DNA of 37,460 nt from a virus. Positions 30,342-37,460 of this stretch are shown here, one piece after another. The position numbers were made by a program, and so were the translations under genes. Every line of letters starts with the position of its first letter. Within the stretch, counting starts at the first letter, position 1. The stretch lies in the IMG/VR virus record IMGVR_UViG_3300028592_000045, positions 1 to 37,460 of that record. One strand, given 5' to 3'. The notes below the pieces were generated by a model. It had not been told where the DNA came from, ran no database searches, and saw only the letters and a program-made list of their open reading frames with translations.

Positions 30342-30861
30342 TCCCTACTCGCGTGCGCCCCTCCACATCGAACTCGGGGGAGTGTCAGTGGAGGTGGCGT
30401 ACGCGCCCTCCGCGGCATGGGCCGGCGCGCTCTCCAGCGGGCACGGGCCCGTCACGCTGCTCACCGCACTCACCGATGCCGCCGCCGGGGACCGCATTCT
30501 CCACGGCCTGGTAGACGGCAGTCTCCACCTCCGGGACGTCCAGGAGGCGGCGTACGCGTTGCTGGCGGAGGCCACCCCGTACTCCTGGTGGAAGGCGGCA
30601 CGTCTGCTGACCACGGCGGGCACGGACGTCATGGTCGGGAACCTCGCGCTTGCGGGCGTGGACCCCTGGAGCGTGTCGGCGTCTCAGCTGGCGTGCACCG
30701 TTTACGTCCTGATGACCCGCAACCTGGACGTCTCCAAGAAGTTCCAGATGGACGCGGAGCTGGACAATCCGCCGGCCGGGGTGGTGGACGGCTCGTGGAT
30801 GAGTGACCAAGACTTTGACGCACTGGTGGCGCAGGCGCGCAACGCGCCCGGACAGGGATAG
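30328..30861 (+). CDS. Second chaperone-like gene before the tape measure
   Basis: This 177-residue protein is a helical gene in the position of the downstream tail chaperone. Its ATG overlaps the previous gene by 14 bases and has no ribosome site at usable distance. It is either coupled to the upstream stop or reached by ribosomal frameshifting. An in-frame stop at 30295-30297 limits a frameshift to 30298-30340. No classic slippery heptamer is visible. It contains ATPYSWWKAARLL. Confidence 0.65.
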   Translation: MSRHNPYSRAPLHIELGGVSVEVAYAPSAAWAGALSSGHGPVTLLTALTDAAAGDRILHGLVDGSLHLRDVQEAAYALLAEATPYSWWKAARLLTTAGTDVMVGNLALAGVDPWSVSASQLACTVYVLMTRNLDVSKKFQMDAELDNPPAGVVDGSWMSDQDFDALVAQARNAPGQG

Positions 30862-30872
30862 GGGAACGGCCC

Positions 30873-33614
30873 GTGGCATCGCAGGCAGAGATAGACCTGA
30901 TCGTCGATGCGTCGAACACGCTCCCGCAGCTGTCGCGCGACTTGGACCGGATCGTCCGCGTCGCGCAGGACGGCGCGGACACCATCGACGTGGACGCCGC
31001 CCTGGCCACGGCCGAGTCCCTGGCGCAGCTGTCCGCGGACCTGGACCGGGTGGTGGCCGCTGCCGCCGACGGTGCGGATGACATCGACATAGACGCGGTG
31101 CTGGACACCACGCGCACGGTCGCGCGTCTCCAGGAGGACCTGTCCGACGTCATCGCGCGCGCGCAGAGCGGGGCGGACCAGGACCCGGTGCGGCTCGGGG
31201 GCGTTCTGGACGGTGCGGCCACGCTGCTCTCCGTACGGGACGACCTGGACGACGTGGTGCGGCGCGCGGAGGCGGCGGCCGATGACATCGACATAGACGT
31301 AGACATCGACACCGACTCGATCAGCCGGCGCCTGCGCAGACTCGTCCCCGACCTGGACGGGGTGGGCCGGTCGGTGGGCTCCCTGGCCGGGACACTCGGT
31401 CTGGTCACCGCGGGGGCAGGCGCCGCAGGCGTGGCCATTGGGGGCGTCGTCCCCATCGTGGCCGGTCTGGTCACCTCCCTGGAGAACGTGCTCCCGGCGG
31501 GAGCGCTGGCCGTCCAGGGGATGTTGGCTGTGAAGCTGGCGTCCGGCACGGTGAAGCTGGCGATGATGGGTGTGGAGGACGCCATCACGGCGGCGTTCGA
31601 CCCGGACGCCGACCCCGCAGAGCTGGCCGAAGCCATGGAGAAACTGGCACCGGAGGCGCAGAAGTTCGTCAAGTCTCTGATCGGTCTGCGGAAGGAGTTC
31701 AAGGACCTCCAGCTGGACGTCCAGAACCGCCTGTTCAAGGACATGGACGGGGCGGTGAAGACGCTCAACCGGTCCGCCCTCCCGCAGCTGAGCAGCGCCC
31801 TGCGCACCACGGCCGACACGTTGAACGACATGGCCATGGGCGCGGTGAACGCCGCCGCAGAGCTGGCCGCAGACGGGACGCTCGGGAAAGCGCTGGACGG
31901 GGCCACCACGGGGCTGGAGAACCTCGTGGAGATACCCGGCCAGGCAACGACCGCGTTCGGCCAGCTGGCCGCCGCTGCGGCCCCCGCGTTCGACCGGGTG
32001 ACGCAGGCCGTGGCGCGCGTCGCGGACAGCGTGGCCAAGGACCTGGACCGGGCGTTCAAGTCGGGCGCGCTGGAAGACTCCATTGACGACGCGGTGGACG
32101 CACTGGCGCAGCTGGGGCGCATCGGAGGGAACGTCCTCGGCACCCTGCGGAACGTCCTCGGAGCCGCCTCCACGGAGGGGGACGGCCTCTTCGGGACGCT
32201 CGAAAAGATCACGGGTGCACTGGAGGAGGCCACCGCCAGTGAGGGGTTCCAAGAGGCGCTCGGAGAACTGATCAAGACGGCGGGGACCCTGGCGGACAAC
32301 GCGCTCCCGTTGCTGACCACGGCTCTCAGCATCCTCTCTGAAATGCTGGTCATCCTCGGTCCGCCGGCCCGGGAACTGATAGACGTCCTCGGGGACCAGC
32401 TGGGCGAGATCCTGGAGGCGGCCCGGGAGCCCTTGACGGCGCTGGCCGACGCGTTCGGCGAACTGGTCATCGCGCTGACACCCATCCTGGAGCTGGCCGG
32501 GGAACTAGTCGTCGCCCTCCTGCCGTCCCTGACCCCGCTGTTCGAGACGCTGCGGGACGTGATCATCGAGGCGTCTCCGGTAATCGAACAGTTGGCCGAA
32601 AACTTGGCTGCTCAGCTGGTCCCGATCCTGGAACGGCTCCCGGAAATCCTGGAGATCGTTCTCCCGCCGTTCGTGGAGCTGGCAAAGGAAGTCTTCCCGG
32701 TCCTCCTGGAAGCGCTGGAGGAGCTGGAACCGAGCCTGCGCGAACTCTCCACCGCCCTCGGGGATCTCCTGGTGGAGCTGGCGCCGGTCGTGGCAAAGAT
32801 GATCGAACTCGGAATAGCCATCCTGGAGAAACTGTGGCCGTACGTGGGCCCCGTCCTGATCGGGCTCATATCCGGCGTGGCGGACATCCTCTCTTTCCTG
32901 GCCGGGATCATCACGGACGTGGTACTCCCGGCCCTGCGCGGGATAGCCAAGCTGGTACAAGGCGACGTCCTCGGCGCGCTCGGTGAATTCGACACCGCCA
33001 TCTCCAACACCGGGGAACTGGTGGCGCGCGCGTTCAACGCAATGCTTCAAAAGGTGGGCGGCATCATGTCCGGCCTGATCACCTCCCTGACCCTGTCCGC
33101 CGCGCAGGCCGGGGACCGGCTCCACCGCGGAGTACAGAGCGGGGTCGACCGCCTCCTCCGCGAGGTGGCGTCCATTCCGCAGCGCGTCCTCGGGGCGGTG
33201 GGCAATCTCGCCGGACTCCTGTACGGCGCCGGTCAGTCGGTGATCTCCGGATTCATCAACGGGATCTCCAGTCAGATAGGCCGGATCAAGGATCTTCTCG
33301 GCGGAGTCACGGCCATGATTCCGGACTGGAAAGGCCCGGCCGAGACCGACGCCAAACTCCTGACGGAAAACGGGCGCCTGATCATGCAATCCCTGATGGA
33401 CGGGTTCGAGCAATCCATGCCGGAGGTGCGCGCCATGCTCGGAGGGATCACCAGCGAAATCCCGTCCGCGGTGGCCGTGCCCGAACTCGGGGCGGGGGCC
33501 CCCGTGGTGTACGTCAGCATCGGGAATGAGGCGGTGGACCAGTACGTCACCGCACGAGTCACCCGGGTCTCCGACGACCGGGACCGGATCGCAGCACAAG
33601 GGGTGAGGTACTAA
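30873..33614 (+). CDS. Tape measure protein
   Basis: This 913-residue protein sets tail length. It has four N-terminal repeats of about 34 residues (starting near 20, 53, 86 and 121), each with a DLD-like core and a GAD-IDID-like end. A hydrophobic Gly/Ala-rich segment follows (about 166-205), then long amphipathic helices with many Leu, Ile and Glu. At the usual 1.5 angstrom per residue, this predicts a tail near 135 nm (rule of thumb). No lysozyme-like domain was seen. The GTG follows AGGGGAACGG. Confidence 0.92.
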   Translation: MASQAEIDLIVDASNTLPQLSRDLDRIVRVAQDGADTIDVDAALATAESLAQLSADLDRVVAAAADGADDIDIDAVLDTTRTVARLQEDLSDVIARAQSGADQDPVRLGGVLDGAATLLSVRDDLDDVVRRAEAAADDIDIDVDIDTDSISRRLRRLVPDLDGVGRSVGSLAGTLGLVTAGAGAAGVAIGGVVPIVAGLVTSLENVLPAGALAVQGMLAVKLASGTVKLAMMGVEDAITAAFDPDADPAELAEAMEKLAPEAQKFVKSLIGLRKEFKDLQLDVQNRLFKDMDGAVKTLNRSALPQLSSALRTTADTLNDMAMGAVNAAAELAADGTLGKALDGATTGLENLVEIPGQATTAFGQLAAAAAPAFDRVTQAVARVADSVAKDLDRAFKSGALEDSIDDAVDALAQLGRIGGNVLGTLRNVLGAASTEGDGLFGTLEKITGALEEATASEGFQEALGELIKTAGTLADNALPLLTTALSILSEMLVILGPPARELIDVLGDQLGEILEAAREPLTALADAFGELVIALTPILELAGELVVALLPSLTPLFETLRDVIIEASPVIEQLAENLAAQLVPILERLPEILEIVLPPFVELAKEVFPVLLEALEELEPSLRELSTALGDLLVELAPVVAKMIELGIAILEKLWPYVGPVLIGLISGVADILSFLAGIITDVVLPALRGIAKLVQGDVLGALGEFDTAISNTGELVARAFNAMLQKVGGIMSGLITSLTLSAAQAGDRLHRGVQSGVDRLLREVASIPQRVLGAVGNLAGLLYGAGQSVISGFINGISSQIGRIKDLLGGVTAMIPDWKGPAETDAKLLTENGRLIMQSLMDGFEQSMPEVRAMLGGITSEIPSAVAVPELGAGAPVVYVSIGNEAVDQYVTARVTRVSDDRDRIAAQGVRY

Positions 33615-34462
33615 TGCCGGCAGACGGGCCGTACATGGTCCTGCGGGTCAGCTGGAGCGGGTCGGCGTCCACGCGGATGACCGTCCGGCGCCGGGTCGGG
33701 ACCAGCGGGGAGGGGGAGGAAATCGCCACGGACGTCCCCATCGTGGGCACCACACCCGACGGGCGCGCCGTCTTCACCGACACCACGGCGCCTACCGGCG
33801 TCACGTTCTACTACAAGCTGACCGGGAACACCGGGGCGACGACCGGATGGACGGGCCCCTACTCGATCACGGACGACGGCGCCACGTGGCTGACGGACCC
33901 GCAACGCCCATGGGCGGACCTCCGCCTGGACGCGTGCCCGCCCGGAAGCGCGCACGCCGACGCGTGCGGGAGTGCGGACCCCGCGTTCGTGTGGGGCGGA
34001 TTCACCCGGAGCCTGGACCACACGGCCGACGCCGGACTGTTCGAGGTTCTGGACGCGGAGCACCCGGCCGACGTGTTCGGACGGCGGAAGTACGCCACCG
34101 GCTCCATCCGGTTCTTCACCCGCAGCCTGGACGCGATCGACCGCGTTTATGACTTGTTTACCGCCGGTGGCCCCCTGATGCTCCGGGCCCCGTCCGTCTA
34201 CGGGTGGCACGACCAGTTCATCCAGCCGGGCACGCTGGAGATGACCCACATATCCCGGGACCAGCGTCGGCCGCTGCGCCAGTGGGACGTGCCGTTCACG
34301 GTCGTCGGCCAGCCGCTCGGGACCCCGCAGGGGACCGCCTGCGCGAACTGGTGTGAGGTACGGGACCGGTTCCCGACGTTCGCGGACCTGACCAGTTCCC
34401 CGGGCACGTGGTGGGACCTGGCCGACGGGACCGTACTGTGCCCCGACGGGGGTGGTGCGTAG
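33614..34462 (+). CDS. Distal tail / minor tail protein
   Basis: This 282-residue, beta-rich protein starts at an ATG overlapping the tape measure stop. It lies where the distal tail protein that closes the tube and carries the tip is found. The first 85 residues look like a fibronectin-like beta domain (VLRVSWSGSASTRM, TFYYKLTGNT). The later part (VWGGFTRSLDHTADAGLFEV and RSLDAIDRVYDLF) is tail-tip-like. Assignment rests mainly on position. Confidence 0.7.
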   Translation: MPADGPYMVLRVSWSGSASTRMTVRRRVGTSGEGEEIATDVPIVGTTPDGRAVFTDTTAPTGVTFYYKLTGNTGATTGWTGPYSITDDGATWLTDPQRPWADLRLDACPPGSAHADACGSADPAFVWGGFTRSLDHTADAGLFEVLDAEHPADVFGRRKYATGSIRFFTRSLDAIDRVYDLFTAGGPLMLRAPSVYGWHDQFIQPGTLEMTHISRDQRRPLRQWDVPFTVVGQPLGTPQGTACANWCEVRDRFPTFADLTSSPGTWWDLADGTVLCPDGGGA

Positions 34463-35565
34463 TGCTCGCAGCCCCGGAGGCCTACCGGGCGGCGCTCCAC
34501 GGCCCGCACCGGCGCGTCTCCTACGTCACCGCCACGGACATCAACGGCGTGGTGCTGGCGCAAGACGTGCCGATCCTCGGTGGGACCGTACGCGCGAACC
34601 TCACGAACCGGGTGACCCGGTCCGCGGACCTGGAGATCCCGTACAGCTACTTCCCCGACGCCGAGACGGACCCGTTCTCCCCCTACGTCGGCGTCGTCCG
34701 CATCCGTTCCGGTATCGCGCTCGGTAACGGCACGGAGTACACGTTCCCCCTCTTCACCGGGCGCGTGTACAACGCCTCCTTGGAGGAGGACGGGCGCGCG
34801 GTGCTCCGGGCGGACGACCTGGCGGCCGACGTCGTGGCCGCCAGGTTCGAGCAACCCATGGCGTCCTCCCGCAGTCTGTTCGCGACGTACGTGTACGAGA
34901 TCCAGCGCCTGATCACCGACGCCCTTCCCGGCGCTGAGTTCGGCACCGGGGAACTGACGGACTCGGTAGTGCCGTCTCTGGTGTGGGATGAAGACAGGGG
35001 CCAGGCACTGGACGACCTGGCCTCCGCCATCGGGTGCCGCTGGTACGCGCTCGGGGACGGGTCGTTCGTGATCCGCCGCCTGGACTACTCGCCGGCGGCC
35101 CCGGTGCAGGAGTTCCGGGACGGGCCCGGGGGCCTGATGTCTCGAGCTCGCATCTCGCGCACCCGGGACGGCGCGGCGAACTCCGTCGTCGTGGTGTCGG
35201 AGCGGCTGGACGGGAGCGACCCGGTGCGCGTCGTGCGGCGGGACAACCGGCCGAGTTCCCCGACCCGGTGGGGCGGGCTGTTCGGGCGCGTCGTCCAGAT
35301 CGTCAAGGTCCAGACCCCGCAGACACAGAACGAGGCACAACTCCTCGCCGGGGCGCAGCTGTCCGCGTCCGTCGCGCTCACCGAACAGTGGTCGTGCACA
35401 GTCGTCCCCGACCAGTCGATCGAGCCGGGGGACACCGCGCGCCTCCGCTACCGTGGCCGCATGGCTGATCAGGTGCTGGACACCGTGACGTATCCGCTGG
35501 GACCCAAGTCGCCGATGCTCCTCGGGAGCCGGGGCACCGTCCAGATAGAGACCGTGGGGGCGTAA
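34462..35565 (+). CDS. Tail tip/hub minor tail protein
   Basis: This 367-residue protein starts at a GTG overlapping the upstream stop by one base. It has hub-like beta domains (YVTATDINGVVLAQDVPILG, VTRSADLEIPYSYFP, FPLFTGRVYNASL, QALDDLASAIGCRWY). The pattern resembles the DUF5047-type tail proteins of actinophages, and a gp27/tail-hub relation is possible. It probably connects the tube end to the receptor-binding parts. There is no peptidase motif. Confidence 0.7.
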   Translation: MLAAPEAYRAALHGPHRRVSYVTATDINGVVLAQDVPILGGTVRANLTNRVTRSADLEIPYSYFPDAETDPFSPYVGVVRIRSGIALGNGTEYTFPLFTGRVYNASLEEDGRAVLRADDLAADVVAARFEQPMASSRSLFATYVYEIQRLITDALPGAEFGTGELTDSVVPSLVWDEDRGQALDDLASAIGCRWYALGDGSFVIRRLDYSPAAPVQEFRDGPGGLMSRARISRTRDGAANSVVVVSERLDGSDPVRVVRRDNRPSSPTRWGGLFGRVVQIVKVQTPQTQNEAQLLAGAQLSASVALTEQWSCTVVPDQSIEPGDTARLRYRGRMADQVLDTVTYPLGPKSPMLLGSRGTVQIETVGA

Positions 35566-36143
35566 TGGAAGTGACACCGGCACGGGGGTACCCGTTCCCC
35601 GAGTGCGACCCGCCGTTGACCAAGGACGCGTCGGACATCGCACAGATGCAGGGGCTGGCCGCCGCCATAGATTCTGACGTCCAATCCGTCTACAACCGGG
35701 CGGCCGACGTCGTGGTCCGTCCCGACGCGGCGCGCATGTCCATGACGGCCGCCGTGGCGGACACCGCGGGGCCGGTGACGCTGTTCCCGTTCTTCAACGC
35801 CCGGTCGTTCGACACCACGGGCACCAACGCCATGACGCCCGTGACGGAGGGCGTGATGCGCCTCCCCGAGCCGGGGTGGTACTCCATCGGCGCCTACGCC
35901 GAACTGGTCTCCACCACGTATCTAGGGGTACGCCTCGCGTTCTACCGTGACGGAGTCCAGGCAACGTCATTCAGCACGCAGGCGGAGAGCGTCGCCGGCG
36001 GGGCGCAGATAGCCCACCTCTCGGGGGAGCTGTTCGTCCCCACGGGCGGAGACGTGCTGAACATCGGGGTCGTGATCGGCGCGTCCGGCGCCAGCTACAC
36101 CTACTCGTGCCGGCTGTGGGCGGTCCAGGTGGCGCAGCTGTGA
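35565..36143 (+). CDS. Minor tail protein, paralogue A
   Basis: In this 192-residue protein the first 40 residues (GYPFPECDPPLTKDASDIAQ and AAAIDSDVQSVY) form an attachment segment that recurs in the gene at 36898. The rest is a beta sandwich of C1q/TNF-like appearance (FPFFNARSFDTTG, MRLPEPGWYSIGAYAELV), usual for receptor-contact trimers. The ATG overlaps the upstream stop. Confidence 0.75.
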   Translation: MEVTPARGYPFPECDPPLTKDASDIAQMQGLAAAIDSDVQSVYNRAADVVVRPDAARMSMTAAVADTAGPVTLFPFFNARSFDTTGTNAMTPVTEGVMRLPEPGWYSIGAYAELVSTTYLGVRLAFYRDGVQATSFSTQAESVAGGAQIAHLSGELFVPTGGDVLNIGVVIGASGASYTYSCRLWAVQVAQL

Positions 36144-36898
36144 ACACCTCCGCCGTGAACCTCGCCGCGCAGGGCGGCCCGTGGGCACAGATACGCACCG
36201 GCACCGTGGTGGAGGCGTCCGGCACGTCCGTCACAGTCCTGGTGGGGAGCGCCGTCTTTACCGCGTCGATTGTCATTCCGTTCGGGGTCCCGGACCCGTC
36301 GGCCGCCGTGCCCCCGGCGGGGACGCTCGTGGCTGTCGGCCGCCAGGACTCCTCCTGGACGGTGTTCGGTGCCGTACTCGGGGCCTCCGGGAACTTGATC
36401 GTCAACGGGTCGTTCGAGAACTCCGCGACGGGCGTCGCCCCCTCCAGCTGGACCCTGTACGACGTGTCGGGTACGTCCGTCGCCATCGTGGAACGGCCCC
36501 CGTTCGTGGTGGTCGGGGAGAGCACGGCGGCCGTGAGCCCGGTGTCCGCCACCGCCGTGAGTCTGCTCTACTCCTCCCCGGTGGACGTCGTGGCCGGGGA
36601 GCGGTACCAGCTGTCGGCATTCGTCGGCGCCGAGTACGAGGAAGGCGTGGCGCAGGACGCCGACGCCGCAGTCCTGGCGCTCTGGTTCGACGACGCCAGC
36701 ACCCTCTACCCCACGACGACCGACCCGGACACCACGGTGGCGACGGCCACCGACGTCATCCCGGTGCCGCCGTGGACGCCCGTCTCCGGGACCGTGACGG
36801 CCCCCGTGTCGGGCGTACTGCGCCTCGCCCTGCGATCGTCCCTGGCCGCAGGGCAGGCGTTCTTCTGGGATTTCGCCACCGTGAGGAGATTCGGATAA
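36140..36898 (+). CDS. Minor tail protein with carbohydrate-binding-like domain
   Basis: In this 252-residue protein, residues 14-81 look like a small OB-type beta barrel (RTGTVVEASGTSVTVLVG, then GTLVAVGRQDSSWTVFGAV). From residue 85 it reads NLIVNGSFENSATGVAPSSW, the opening typical of family 4/9 carbohydrate-binding modules, followed by a galactose-binding-like beta sandwich to the end. It probably binds a host surface sugar. The start is a GTG overlapping the upstream stop. Confidence 0.8.
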   Translation: MNTSAVNLAAQGGPWAQIRTGTVVEASGTSVTVLVGSAVFTASIVIPFGVPDPSAAVPPAGTLVAVGRQDSSWTVFGAVLGASGNLIVNGSFENSATGVAPSSWTLYDVSGTSVAIVERPPFVVVGESTAAVSPVSATAVSLLYSSPVDVVAGERYQLSAFVGAEYEEGVAQDADAAVLALWFDDASTLYPTTTDPDTTVATATDVIPVPPWTPVSGTVTAPVSGVLRLALRSSLAAGQAFFWDFATVRRFG

Positions 36899-37460
36899 TG
36901 CCGAGCGCCACCCCGAACCGGGGCTACCCGTACCCGCTGTACCAGGCGGCCACGAAAGACTTTCCGGCGGCCAGCTCCGCGCTCGCCACCGCGGTGGACT
37001 CCGACGTCGGCGCCCTCCAGTCCTACATTGAAGGTGCGTACCGGCGGCCGAGCGCGCGTATCGCCACCGCGGCCGGCCAGTCCATTCCCGCGTCCACCAC
37101 CACGGCGATCACGTGGGTCGGAGGGACGACGGACTACGCGTACGGCATCACCCCGAACCTCGTGGCCGGCGGCGGACTCACGCTCACGCAAGCCGGGATC
37201 TACCTGATCTCGGCGTACGTGACCCTGACGGCGCCGGGGTCCGGCCTGACATTCGGGATGTCCCTCTATCTGAACTCCAGCAAGACGGCCATCCCGTCTG
37301 TCTCGAGAGTCAGTGTCCGCGCGCACCCGACGCAGGACACATGGTTGTCCGTCTCCGGCCTCCACTACAACGACGGCGTGGGGAACGACAACATCTCCCT
37401 GACGGTGTGGCAGAACAGTGCGGGCGCCCGGACCATGGGGTTCAAACAGATGTCCGCCAC
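36898..37460 (+). CDS. Minor tail protein, paralogue B, 3' end outside window
   Basis: The frame stays open for 187 codons to the window end. The N-terminus (GYPYPLYQAATKDFPAASSA and TAVDSDVGALQ) matches the attachment segment of the gene at 35565, and the remainder is a beta sandwich of the same type (TLTQAGIYLISAYVTLT). The two genes probably arose by duplication with divergence of the tip. The ATG overlaps the TAA of the upstream gene. Confidence 0.8.
   Translation, partial: MPSATPNRGYPYPLYQAATKDFPAASSALATAVDSDVGALQSYIEGAYRRPSARIATAAGQSIPASTTTAITWVGGTTDYAYGITPNLVAGGGLTLTQAGIYLISAYVTLTAPGSGLTFGMSLYLNSSKTAIPSVSRVSVRAHPTQDTWLSVSGLHYNDGVGNDNISLTVWQNSAGARTMGFKQMSA

Noticed and set aside
1-37460. 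tRNA, rRNA or known riboswitch
   Set aside because: No cloverleaf with a GTTCRA-type arm or other known RNA motif was noticed by eye. A covariance-model search would be decisive.

Overview
The window reads as about 37.5 kb of a tailed, long-tailed (siphovirus-type) bacteriophage genome, cut inside a gene at each end. The very high G+C content, the strong G/C preference at third codon positions and the frequent GTG starts point to a high-GC actinobacterial host. The portal, MuF, protease, capsid and tail gene order, and a Streptomyces-type membrane protein, suggest Streptomyces. This host call is inference; no host marker gene is present. No integrase, tRNA gene, CRISPR array or IS transposase was seen.

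Layout. Positions 1-6133 are leftward: a small Cys-rich protein, a C5 cytosine methyltransferase, a small protein, a family A DNA polymerase, a small protein, a Toprim plus SF3 primase/helicase, and a small helix-turn-helix protein. At about 6160-6215 transcription diverges. Positions 6216-15106 are rightward accessory and early genes: a LuxR-type HTH protein, small zinc-binding proteins, an SF2 helicase, a GNAT-like protein, an Hjc-like nuclease with a zinc tail, two Thr/Asp-repeat proteins and several small membrane proteins. Positions 15107-17564 hold lysis-type genes: two small membrane proteins of holin type, an amidase endolysin and a membrane-anchored collagen-like protein. Positions 17561-33614 carry terminases, portal, MuF, protease, capsid, a probable major tail protein, connectors, chaperone-like genes and the tape measure. 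Positions 33614-37460 carry distal tail and minor tail genes, including two paralogues flanking a carbohydrate-binding-module-like protein.

Regulation is the most striking part. Six near-identical 30-bp promoter/operator units, plus a weaker seventh at the divergent point, occur on both strands: TTGACA, an 18-bp spacer and a CATNAT-like -10 box, with a GACACT-NN-AGTGTC-type palindrome laid over the -35 and a TGTC next to the -10. They sit in front of the early and lysis modules and often abut or contain the stop codon of the preceding gene. This looks like one regulon under one DNA-binding protein. Separately, two copies (86% identical, both exactly 88 bp) of a large imperfect dyad lie at 5831-5918, before the primase gene, and at 24158-24245, between a terminator and the capsid gene. 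No known element explains them, and they are the best candidate here for an undescribed feature.

Coding is very compact: most consecutive genes overlap by 1, 4 or 8 bases, and strong hairpins mark the few real transcript boundaries (15.45 kb, 24.1 kb, after the capsid gene and after the probable major tail gene).
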